Assembly: GCA_963823845.1 (NCBI GenBank)
Contig: CAWGND010000011.1
Location: 558,001-622,000, forward strand
DNA from: Alloacidobacterium sp963823845
GTDB taxonomy: Bacteria > Acidobacteriota > Terriglobia > Terriglobales > Acidobacteriaceae
Direction: 5' to 3'
DNA length: 64,000 nucleotides
Made by a program: the position numbers and the translations under genes. Below, in pieces: positions 49,932 through 58,844 of the stretch. Position 1 is the stretch's first letter. The number at the start of each line of letters is the position of its first letter. Under the pieces are notes generated by a model. That model was given only the letters and a program-made list of their open reading frames with translations, ran no database searches and was not told the origin of the DNA.

Positions 49932-51317
49932 ATGAGCGTGGCTCTGCTTCCGGCTGTTGAACAGCTTGCCCTTTTGCAACGGCGAAAGATTTCCCCTCTC
50001 GAACTGGTGGAGGAACATATCGCTCGCATCGAGCGGTGGAACCCTGTCCTCAATGCGCTCGTCGATTTCGATCCGGATCGCGCTCGCCAGCAGGCACGTG
50101 ACGCGCGAAGCGGAGTGCTAAGCGGGTTGCCGCTCACGGTGAAGGCATCCATAGCGACGAAGGGATACAGGTGCGAGATTGGCAGTGCGCTGCATCGCGG
50201 AGAGATTCCGCAACATGATGCCGAAGCTGTGGCTCGTCTCCGGCGTGAGGGTGCGGTGATTCTGGGCACGACAAACTGTCCAGAGTTCCTGATGGCGTAT
50301 GAGACGGACAACCTGCTTTATGGAAGGACCAACAATCCATGGGATACGGAGCGGACTGCCGGTGGATCGAGCGGAGGCGAAGCAGCCGCCATTGCCGCAG
50401 GGCTTTCCGCAGGAGGTCTCGGCAGCGACAGCGGCGGCTCTGTGCGCGAACCTGCTCATTTTTCCGGGATCTGCTCGCTCAAGCCGACTTCCGGGCGCGT
50501 GTCTGCAGCAGGACATCTACCGCCTTGCGTTGGGCCGTTTTCGATTCTTGGCGCGATAGGACCAATGGCGCGCACCGTCGCCGATGTCGATCTACTATTT
50601 CGCGCGATAGCCGGCCAGCATCCACCGGATCCCGCTGGTACTCCAGTTAGCCTGCGCGAGGTTTCGATTGCCGAGGCAAAGCAAATTCCCATCGGATGGT
50701 TTGAGGATGATGGACTGACCCCGGTGACGCCGGAGACACGCCAGGCCGTGCGCGATGCAGCGGCAGCGCTTAAGAGACAGGGCTTTAAGGTCAGCCCGTT
50801 TTGCCCGTCATTTCTGGAATCGGCCCGCAAGCTTTGGCATATTTTCTTTGTGCAATGCGGAGCCATGTTTTATGAGCATTCCATCGCCGGGCGAGTGGAC
50901 AAACTTAGTCCTACCTTCCGCAATTTTCTTGAAATTGCAGGGGCTCAATCTCCATTGACTGCGAATTCGCTGTTACAGGCGTGGGCAGAGTGCGACATCG
51001 TACGCAGCCAACTTCTTGCTGAAATGCAGGAGTTCCCTTTGCTGCTGTTGCCGGTGTGCTCGATTCCAGCTTTTCGCCACGGCGAACGCAAGTGGACGAT
51101 CGAAGGCCGCAACCTCGACTACCTTGACGCCATGCGGTATACCCAGTGGTTCAATCTGCTGGCTGCGCCTGCCGCGGTGGTTCCAGTGAGACGATCCGAC
51201 GAAGGGCTTCCCATCGGTGTTCAAATCGCAGGTAGGCCATTTGACGATGAACTGGTGCTAACCGTGGCTGCTGCCGTCGAAAGCGAATTTGGGTATCGTC
51301 CTCCTCCGCTTTCGTGA
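49932..51317 (+). CDS. Amidase-signature family hydrolase
   Basis: A 461-residue amidase starting at ATG 49932. The catalytic triad positions are visible: Lys in GLPLTVKASIATKGY, the cis-Ser in TAGGSSGGEAAAIAAG, and the nucleophile Ser in GSDSGGSVREPAHFSGI. The usual GSDIGGSIR is replaced by GSDSGGSVR and the following Pro-Ala by Glu-Pro-Ala-His, mild departures near the active site. The C-terminal RRSDEGLPIGVQIAGRPFDD motif is typical. It could be a non-catalytic-specific amidase; GatA is unlikely because gatB/gatC are absent. It converges with the TPR/UnbV gene, with stops 13 bp apart. Confidence 0.9.
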   Translation: MSVALLPAVEQLALLQRRKISPLELVEEHIARIERWNPVLNALVDFDPDRARQQARDARSGVLSGLPLTVKASIATKGYRCEIGSALHRGEIPQHDAEAVARLRREGAVILGTTNCPEFLMAYETDNLLYGRTNNPWDTERTAGGSSGGEAAAIAAGLSAGGLGSDSGGSVREPAHFSGICSLKPTSGRVSAAGHLPPCVGPFSILGAIGPMARTVADVDLLFRAIAGQHPPDPAGTPVSLREVSIAEAKQIPIGWFEDDGLTPVTPETRQAVRDAAAALKRQGFKVSPFCPSFLESARKLWHIFFVQCGAMFYEHSIAGRVDKLSPTFRNFLEIAGAQSPLTANSLLQAWAECDIVRSQLLAEMQEFPLLLLPVCSIPAFRHGERKWTIEGRNLDYLDAMRYTQWFNLLAAPAAVVPVRRSDEGLPIGVQIAGRPFDDELVLTVAAAVESEFGYRPPPLS

Positions 51318-51330
51318 ACTATGCGGCTCG

Positions 51331-54300
51331 CTAATGAGTGACTGGTTGCGAAACAGTGGGCACGTAGTTGAATTGATATCGCTGCATGCGCTCTCCAGAC
51401 TCGAAGCGGTCGTTCCAATCCAGTCTGTATTGGAAAGAACGGTTGTCCTCCGGATAGTGCTCGTTCGCTGGATATGGATAGGTCGTCATTTCATGGAACG
51501 GCATCTGCGCCACAGTAAAAGGCAGCGCTTCATAAAAATCCATGTCCTTGACGAAACCATTTGCGTAGAAGAAGTAGTCGCGCTTCCACCCGGATGGCAG
51601 TGGCGGCAATGATACGTCGCTGAATTCAGCATCGACTTCTTCGCCGCTGCCGAAGATCACGTAGTGGTTATCTATCTGCCGCAGGAGTGGCGTCACGTCT
51701 CCGTATTTCGTATAGCTTCCACGTTGCCACTGGAATGGCCCAGTCGCGCTGATGCGGTCGTAGTGATAGGTCAGGTCTCCCGGTGTTTCACCTTCTACCT
51801 GCTGCGGGTATCCACGGAATGCGAGATGTGCCGTTGTCAAATGCAGCTCCGTGCGCCTCGTGTTCGTCGCCTTCTCCGGCCCGTTGTCGAAGAGCATCTG
51901 ATCCCAGTAAATCTGCAGGTTGGTCTTAATGCGAATGCGGCGCGTACCACGCGGCAGTTTGCCGCTGAGATCGACCACAATCGTTCGCGGAAGGCCTGCC
52001 GGGAAGCCCATGTCGTCGATCACACGCTTCCAGCTACCGTCCGGCAACTGCGCCTCAACGAAAGGCGCAACCGGCTGCAAACCGGCCTGCCATGCTGCAT
52101 ACATGGAACTGGCGCTGAAATATTCGATAAAGCCGTGCATGAAGAGACGCAGAGGATTCTGCGGCGACCAGTCGCCTAAATCGAGGGTGAGCGTGTGCAT
52201 GTTCGCATAGCCCGCGTACTTGAGATTTGTGAAGTCGCGAACGTATTTGTGATCGCGCGCGGCGAGCAAGGACAGGACATCGCGTCCCTGATCGTCCCAT
52301 GCCCCTGCAAGCTGCCGCGTTTCGGGAGAAGCGACAACCGCAGCTCCGGAAGCAAATGGACGCTCGTTCAGAAAGCGCTCGTCGGGATAAACGTCGGTTC
52401 CTTCCGGATGGTCGACAGCCACAAGCCTGAGCTGATCGATGTAATTGATCTCTTCCATGGGCTCGCCAAATCGGAGGCTGAATGAGCCATTGCGAGCCTT
52501 GAGCTGTGAACCTTCGATCTTGACCCATTCATCCGGGTCAGCCTTGTTCGTCGTTGTAGGGGAAACCCAGTGGCCGACAACGGCCGCACCAATCACATCG
52601 GAGACAAACTGGTACCTGGTGCCGTCCCAGGCAAACAACACGGGACAAGAACTTCCCCGGCGATCGAGTTCCTGCAACGCCGCGGGCTTGTTGGCAGCAA
52701 CGTCCAGTTCGTCCTGCGGAACACCTGTTGGCCACAGCAAACGAACCACGTCTGCACTCTCGGACTGACCGAGACCAGCGATGATTTCAGTTGAACCCTG
52801 GCTCAGGTACCCGCTGCCGCCAGGCACTTCAAACTTCTGCATGTGGCCGTTCGAAAAAACTTCCACCTTCGTACCGATCGCCGATTTGTTGTCGGCCAGT
52901 CCGGTAAGAGCGATACGCAGAGAATGATTGCGGTTCCCGCCCGCGTTGTGCAGCACAAGCGGCGGAGCGTTGAGTTGCGTAACGATGAGATCGGCGGCTC
53001 CGTCGCCATCGACATCAGCCGCGATCACGGAGCGCGGATTCTCGAGTTTCAGTTTGTTCAAGCCAACCACATCGCTGACATCTTCAAATCCCTGCGCGCC
53101 GCGATTACGCCACACATGCACCTCAGGCCCTTTGGCGGTTTCAACAACTGCCGCTAGATCGATCCAGCCATCGTTGTCGATGTCGATCGCGGTCACTCCC
53201 CAGGCTGCAGTCGCACCAGTGATGGGCAGCGGTACGCGCTCAAAGTGCTTGCCTTCCACGTTCCGCCAGAGGCTGATTCCAGGCGCGCCAGCGTGAGTGA
53301 CAGCAACGTCCATCCATCCATCTTTATTGAAGTCGAATACGTACACGCCCTGGGTCGGCGCTAATCCAGCGTCGGCGTATAGCGGCACAGCTTTGAAGGC
53401 ACCTTCGCGCTGATTTTCATAGATCGTCGGCGCGCTTCCTGCTCCCGTCACGACCAGATCGACGGCCCGATCGTTGTTGATATCCGAAAGCGTGGCTCCG
53501 GTCGAATTTGCGCCTCCTGCCAGTCCCGTCGGGCCAGTCCAATCCGTGAATGTTGAGTCGCCATTATTGCGCCAGACGACGCTCGGGCCTTTTCCGGACG
53601 CAGGTGGAGAGCCGGTCACAAAGAGATCGAGGTCGCCATCGTGATCGAAATCGATGAATGTCAGCCCTGCCGGATGATTCAGCTGCTCAATGCCTACAGC
53701 CTTCGTCACATCGGTGAATTTTCCGTGCCCGATGTTATGGAAGAGCATGACGCGATCGCTCAGAGCGACAGCGAGGTCGGGCTGGCCGTCGTTGTCATAG
53801 TCGCCAACCGCGCAGGAAATTCCCTGACCGCTCGCTGCGAGTCCTGTCTGCTGCGCGGGAATTTCTTGTACTCCGCCATTCTCTAATGGTCTGTAAACCC
53901 GAATCGCCGAATCGCCTTCGCCCATGGCAACAATGTCTTTTTCGCCTTTGCCTTCGATGTCGAGAATGCACGCGCCGCTCCCTCGCGCGCCACTTGCGGC
54001 AGGCAAAGCGCCTGCGAGCGTCGTTGTTCCACCCTGAGCGATGAAGTGCACAGGTATCATTGGCCCAACCGGTTGCAAGGGTGCCAGCATGTCCTGAACC
54101 GTGGCATTGTGACCCTGCTCGCCATAGGTCACAGTCAGAGGCGTACCGATTTTCGTTTGCGTGATTTTCTGAAAACGCCTCAGGTGTTCGTGTGCCTCGG
54201 CTACTTTCCCGGAGCGCTGCAATGCGCTCGCCAGTCCGAATTCCGCGGAGGCGTGCAAGGGGTTCAGCTGTAAAGCTGCCTCAAACTCTTTGATCGCGTT

Positions 54301-54843
54301 ATCGTAGTCCTTCAGGTTTAGATAGAGCGAGCCCAGGTAGTAGTAGCTGTCTGCATCGTCAGGGTCGATTTTGATCGAGTGCTTGAAATCGTCGATGGCG
54401 AGCGTAGGATTGTCGCCGGTGAAATGCGTCAGTCCCAGGCTGTACCACACGCGCACGTTGTTTGGATCAATGGCAGCTGCCTGCTTAAGAGCCTGTTCCG
54501 CTTCGGGCAGCTTACGCAAATAGAGCAGCGCAATGCCTTGGTTCAGGATCGGGATCGCCGAAGTCGGATCGATCTTGCGCGCTTCTTCAAACTTCGCCAG
54601 GGCCTTTTCCATCAACTGCTGGTTCATCAGCGCCACGCCCGTATTGTTCAGACGCGCGGCAGCAATCGGATCGTGCGATGTATCCGCAGTGGACGCACGC
54701 AGGGGAGCATTAAGACTCAAGCTCAATAGGAGAATGGCTGCAAAGCACAAATGCACCGACGCTTTGCGCTGTGGCCTGCAAGATGTCAAAAAGCAGGCTT
54801 GTGGATTTTCGGCGGGGACGAATCGACGGACGTTGGCTCGCAT
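51331..54843 (-). CDS. Large TPR + FG-GAP + ASPIC/UnbV exported protein
   Basis: A 1,170-residue multi-domain protein. A signal/anchor lies near residues 30-50 (CFAAILLLSLSLNAPLRAS). TPR units follow to about residue 230 (AAIDPNNVRVWYSLGLTHFT, IKIDPDDADSYYYLGSLYL). Six or more FG-GAP repeats cover about 340-640 (VGDYDNDGQPDLAVALS, FIDFDHDGDLDLFVTG, VFDFNKDGWMDVAVTH, ADVDGDGAADLIVTQ). ASPIC/UnbV follows at about 650-720 (SAIGTKVEVFSNG, VPGGSGYLSQGSTEIIAGLG). The last 440 residues form a further conserved part (LDLGDWSPQNPLRLFMHGFI, TRRIRIKTNLQIYWDQMLFD, YGDVTPLLRQIDNHYVIFGS). The same C-terminal part reappears in the partial gene at the right edge. The function is unknown; carbohydrate or surface binding is a guess. 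Confidence 0.86.
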   Translation of the reverse strand: MRANVRRFVPAENPQACFLTSCRPQRKASVHLCFAAILLLSLSLNAPLRASTADTSHDPIAAARLNNTGVALMNQQLMEKALAKFEEARKIDPTSAIPILNQGIALLYLRKLPEAEQALKQAAAIDPNNVRVWYSLGLTHFTGDNPTLAIDDFKHSIKIDPDDADSYYYLGSLYLNLKDYDNAIKEFEAALQLNPLHASAEFGLASALQRSGKVAEAHEHLRRFQKITQTKIGTPLTVTYGEQGHNATVQDMLAPLQPVGPMIPVHFIAQGGTTTLAGALPAASGARGSGACILDIEGKGEKDIVAMGEGDSAIRVYRPLENGGVQEIPAQQTGLAASGQGISCAVGDYDNDGQPDLAVALSDRVMLFHNIGHGKFTDVTKAVGIEQLNHPAGLTFIDFDHDGDLDLFVTGSPPASGKGPSVVWRNNGDSTFTDWTGPTGLAGGANSTGATLSDINNDRAVDLVVTGAGSAPTIYENQREGAFKAVPLYADAGLAPTQGVYVFDFNKDGWMDVAVTHAGAPGISLWRNVEGKHFERVPLPITGATAAWGVTAIDIDNDGWIDLAAVVETAKGPEVHVWRNRGAQGFEDVSDVVGLNKLKLENPRSVIAADVDGDGAADLIVTQLNAPPLVLHNAGGNRNHSLRIALTGLADNKSAIGTKVEVFSNGHMQKFEVPGGSGYLSQGSTEIIAGLGQSESADVVRLLWPTGVPQDELDVAANKPAALQELDRRGSSCPVLFAWDGTRYQFVSDVIGAAVVGHWVSPTTTNKADPDEWVKIEGSQLKARNGSFSLRFGEPMEEINYIDQLRLVAVDHPEGTDVYPDERFLNERPFASGAAVVASPETRQLAGAWDDQGRDVLSLLAARDHKYVRDFTNLKYAGYANMHTLTLDLGDWSPQNPLRLFMHGFIEYFSASSMYAAWQAGLQPVAPFVEAQLPDGSWKRVIDDMGFPAGLPRTIVVDLSGKLPRGTRRIRIKTNLQIYWDQMLFDNGPEKATNTRRTELHLTTAHLAFRGYPQQVEGETPGDLTYHYDRISATGPFQWQRGSYTKYGDVTPLLRQIDNHYVIFGSGEEVDAEFSDVSLPPLPSGWKRDYFFYANGFVKDMDFYEALPFTVAQMPFHEMTTYPYPANEHYPEDNRSFQYRLDWNDRFESGERMQRYQFNYVPTVSQPVTH

Positions 54844-54983
54844 TGACGCAACTGATTATAGAAGACGCAACAGATGAACATCGACGCCGATGTCTCTTCT
54901 GCGTCACGATTTGAGAGTCATGAGACAGAGCCCTCCGAAAAGGGCGTAAACTGTTTGCAATTAAGCCTGTTCAGAGGATTGAA

Positions 54984-56306
54984 GTGCAGCAATACATTGA
55001 ACGAGTTGTCGATCTCACCGAGCCGGAAGCAAACCAGATTTATAACCTTACTGTTGAAGAGGCGCAGCGCCTGCTGCTGGAACAACCCGCTGATGCTATT
55101 TGCAGCATTCAGGGATCGTTTGCGCTGATTGCGCGTTCGGGGAAGAAGGTGAAGATGGCCCGCTCGCTCGACCGGCCGATGCGTTATTTCCTTGCCAAGC
55201 GGCAGGAGGGTCCGGTCCTGATCGTCGCCGCCCGGATCGACACGATCTATAGCTGGCTTAAAAGCGAAGGGCTTGATGGCCAGTTTCATCCGAGCTACAC
55301 GCGAATGGTGCCTGCGCACCATCGTCGTCGAGATTCAACTCGTCGGCTGCCCCGATCCCGATCCTGTTTACACGCGCTTTTTTACGCCCGAGCTGGGCAC
55401 CCTGCCTCCGGATCTCGACCGGATCGGAGAGGCTTATATCGCGGCTCTTGCAGAGGAAATTTCTCAATGGCTCAGCCGCGTGCCTTCCAGCGAGCCGATT
55501 GGCGTCTGTTTTTCAGGCGGCATCGACAGCGGCAGCGTATTTCTTACGGCTTACCATGTGATGCAGAGAACGCGGCATGAATCTGAGCCGACTCAAAGCT
55601 TTTGTCCTGGATCTTGGAAATGGTCCTGATGTGCGGCAGGCCCGCGCGTTCCTAGACGCTCTTGGTCTGGGCCTTTTTCTCGAAACGTATCGAGACGGAT
55701 GTCTCAGCACTCGATGCGCAAGAGACGATCCGCATCGTTGAAGACTACAAGCCGCTCGACATTGAATCGGCGACAATGGCGCTGGCTCTCTGCCGCGGCA
55801 TTCGCGAACGCTACCCCGATTGGCGCTGCTTGCTGGACGGCGATGGCGGCGACGAAAATCTGAAAGACTATCCGATCGAAGAGAATCCTGAGCTTACTAT
55901 TCGCAGCGTCGTCCACAATCGCATGCTGTACCAGGAGGGCTGGGGAGTCGGGAAGATCAAACATTCGCTGACCTACAGCGGCGGACTCAGCCGTTCATAC
56001 ACACGCACCTATGCTCCCGCCCATCACTTTGGCTTCCTCGGTTTCAGTCCGTATACGCGGCCGGATGTCGTTGCGGTAGCGGAAGCGATTCCTTTCATCG
56101 AGCTGACGGATTACAGCGTGGCGCGGCTCTATGAATTAAAGGGCGAGGTCGTCTCGCGCGGGATCGCGAAGCTGACGGGGATGAAGATGCCCGTTTTCCC
56201 GAAGCGCCGTTTCCAGCACGGCGCGTTGCCTGAAGACGCGCTGCGCCAGAAATTGCCGTTCCGGGAAGCCGAATATCGAAAGCAGTTCCTGTCGCTCTAC
56301 CAGTGA
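54984..56306 (+). pseudogene. Asparagine-synthetase-like ATP pyrophosphatase, about three frame breaks
   Basis: Related to the synthetase half of AsnB. The GTG at 54984 has AGAGG 6 bases upstream. The N-terminal region (QQYIERVVDLTEPEANQIYN, SIQGSFALIARSGKKVKMAR) lacks the Cys2 needed for a glutaminase, so an amide donor from glutamine is not expected. Frames change at about 55310, 55570 and 55685. Reading across them gives the PP-loop VCFSGGIDSGSVFLTAYHVM, LSRLKAFVLDLGNGPDV, IRIVEDYKPLDIESATMALA and LLDGDGGDENL, all characteristic of the ATP-binding domain. The full length would be about 440 residues. It is first of a plus-strand trio with a radical SAM and a flavoprotein gene, which points to a tailoring or small-molecule pathway. 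Confidence 0.75.
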
Positions 56307-56308
56307 AG

Positions 56309-57236
56309 ATGCCGCCGATCTCATCCTATCCGGCTCAGATTCCAGAACGTGACAGGTGGATTCTTGTCGCGCCGGCCAGAGCGCAATGCGCTCGATCCGC
56401 GTAGGCCCTACGCATTTTTTGTCGGAAGAAGAATGTCTCGGCGACGCGAGAAGTTGTACCGGTGGCAACGGTATTTCTGACGAACCGCGAATGCCCGTGG
56501 CGATGCGTGATGTGCGATCTCTGGCGCAACACCTTAACGGAGACCGTGCCAGCAGGCGCGATTCCAGAGCAGATCGACTACGCTCTTTCGCAAGCTGCCG
56601 CCGGCGCGGCAGATCAAGCTCTATAACAGCGGCAGCTTCTTTGATCGGAAAGCGATTCCGGTGGAAGACTACCCAGCGATTGCAGCCCGCGTTCGCTCGT
56701 TTGAGCGAACCATCGTTGAGAGCCATCCGGCGCTGGTTGGCGATGCGTGCCTGAAATTTCGCGATCTGCTTGCCGAATCAGCTGGAAGTGGCCATGGGCC
56801 TCGAAACGGTGCATCCGGAGATTCTGGAGCGCTTGAACAAGCGGATGACGCTCGATCAGTTTTCCACTGCCGCAGCAGTTTTTGCGCTGCAATGCGATCG
56901 ATCTTCGCGTCTTTATCCTCGTTCAGCCTCCTTTCATGCCGGCTAGAGGAGGCACTTCACTGGACGCAGCGCTCATTGGATTTCGCGTTTGATTGCGGAG
57001 CGACGGCTGCGACACTGATTCCTACGCGCGGCGGCAACGGAGCGATGGATGTCTTAGAGCGGCAAGGCGAGTTCGCGCCGCCTCGCCTTGAGGTCGTGGA
57101 GGCGGCAGCGGAATACGGCTTGGGGCTGAACGAGGGCCGCGTTTTCGCCGATCTTTGGGATGTACAGGCGAGGACTGACGCGTGTCCGGCCTGTTATGCG
57201 CCTCGCGTGGCGAGACTGCGTGCAAATGAACGCTAA
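56309..57236 (+). pseudogene. Radical SAM protein (Elp3/RaSEA-like), several frame breaks
   Basis: ATG 56309 follows the preceding stop by 2 bases. The reconstructed product begins MPPISSYPAQIPERDRWILV and needs frame changes at about 56375, 56450, 56600, 56770, 56880 and 56945. Across them it reads FLTNRECPWRCVMCDLWRNT (CxxxCxxC for the 4Fe-4S cluster), RQIKLYNSGSFFDRKAIPVE, RSFERTIVESHPALVGDACL, LEVAMGLETVHPEILERLNK and VFILVQPPFMPA. This order of motifs resembles the TIGR01210/RaSEA and Elp3 lineage. The end TDACPACYAPRVARLR adds a CxxC that could hold a further metal. About 305 residues. The substrate is unknown; the six breaks make it non-functional if they are real. Confidence 0.72.
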
Positions 57237-57283
57237 ACAGCCGTAATGCCTCGCGCTACCTGCCGCAGCTGTGAAGGTCGTAG

Positions 57284-58844
57284 TTGAATCGCGTTTACGA
57301 CATCGCCATTGCGGGATCGGGCTTCGCGGGCTCTCTCATGGCCATGATTGCGCCGGCGCCTTGGGCTTTCAGTCGTTTTGGTCGAGCGAGGCAAGCATCC
57401 CGCGATTCATGATTGGGGAGTCGTCGACGCCGCTTTCGAACCTGCTTCTTGAAGACTTGGCCACTCGCTACGATTTACCTGCCGTCAAGCCTCTTGCGAA
57501 GTGGGGCAGCTGGCAGCAGACACTATCCGGATATTCCATGCGGCCTGAAACGAGGATTCACTTTTTACCATCATGTCCTCGGCCAGCCTGACACGCCGGA
57601 TCCGGACCGTAGAAATCAGCTTTTGGTGGCAGCAAGCCCCCACGACAAAATCGCAGATACGCACTGGTATCGCGCTGACCTCGATGCGTTTCTCGTTCAG
57701 CAGGCGCAGAGTCTGGGTGCCGATTACATTGATGAGCTTACGCTGGAGAAACTGACCTTACACCGTGACGACGTTACGCTTGAAGGACACAAAGATAGCC
57801 GATGTGTAACCCTCCGAGCCAAATTTGTTGTGGACGCCACTGGGCCTCGCGGCTTTCTGCATCGTGCGTTACATCTGCCCGAAGCAAAGTTGCCCAATTA
57901 TCCTCCCACCCAAGCACTCTACAGCCACTTTTCCGGACGTAAAGCGTCTCGCTCCGATTGAATCCTCTATGGGAGCACCCCCGTATCCTGTCGACGACGC
58001 GGCCGTTCATCACATCTTTGATGGGGGCTGGATATGGGTGCTGCGCTTCAACAATGGCATGACCAGCGCCGGGGTCGCGGCAACTGACGAGGCCGCCGCA
58101 AAGCTACGGATTGCAGATGGAGCAGCTGCCTGGGAACGGCTGCTGAGCCTGATGCCGACACTCAAAGAACAGTTTGCGGGGGCGAAAGCAGAGCGGCCAT
58201 TTACGCATGTCCAGCGTCTTTCTTTCCTGACCGGCGCCGTTTGCGGAGATCGCTGGGCGCTGCTTCCATCAGCGGCGGGGTTCGTCGATCCTCTGCTCTC
58301 GACGGGCTTTCCACTCAGTCTTTTAGGTATCAGCAGACTGGCCGACATATTTGAGCACGATTGGAACTCGCCGCGCTTCGATACGCGGTTGCAGCAGTAT
58401 GCCGAACAGACGAGGGATGAACTGCACGCAACATCGCGCCTGATTGCAGCTCTCTATGCGAACATGAACAACTTTCCGATCTTCTCTGCGTTGTCTCTGC
58501 TCTACTTTGCGGCCGCAAGTTTTTCAGAAACAGCGCGAAGGCTGAAAAAATCGCGACTCGCGTCGTCGTTTCTACTGCACGATCATCCAACGTTCGGACC
58601 CGGGTGTCGAAAACTGCTGGAGCGAGCACAACATCTACACACAGAGCAGGATTCAGCCCGTTTGATCGGAGATGTTGCGCGAATCATTGAACCTCTGGAT
58701 GTGGCCGGACTTTGCAGGCAAGACCGGCGCAACTGGTATCCAGTCGACGCGGAAGATCTGTTTCACGCTGCCTCGAAGGTCGAAGCAACGCACGATGAAA
58801 TCGCGCAGCTTCTACAAAGTTGTGGCTTTTATCCGCCGTCCTAG
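57284..58844 (+). pseudogene. Flavin-dependent halogenase-like FAD oxidoreductase, at least four frame breaks
   Basis: The product starts at TTG 57284, directly after an in-frame stop: NRVYDIAIAGSGFAGSLMAM (FAD GxGxxG loop). Frames change at about 57350, 57400, 57515 and 57940. It then reads RLGLSVVLVERGKH, FMIGESSTPLSNLLLEDLAT (GESxTP motif of halogenase-type flavoproteins), ADLDAFLVQQAQSLGADYID, FVVDATGPRGFLHRAL and GGWIWVLRFNNG. The last occupies the WxWxIP position but lacks the Ile-Pro. The intact C-terminal half (about 290 residues) includes CGDRWALLPSAAGFVDPLLS, the second flavin-binding motif. About 515 residues in total. Halogenation or oxidation are both possible. Its TAG overlaps the opposite-strand stop of the CRTAC1 gene in the palindrome CTAG. 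Confidence 0.74.
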
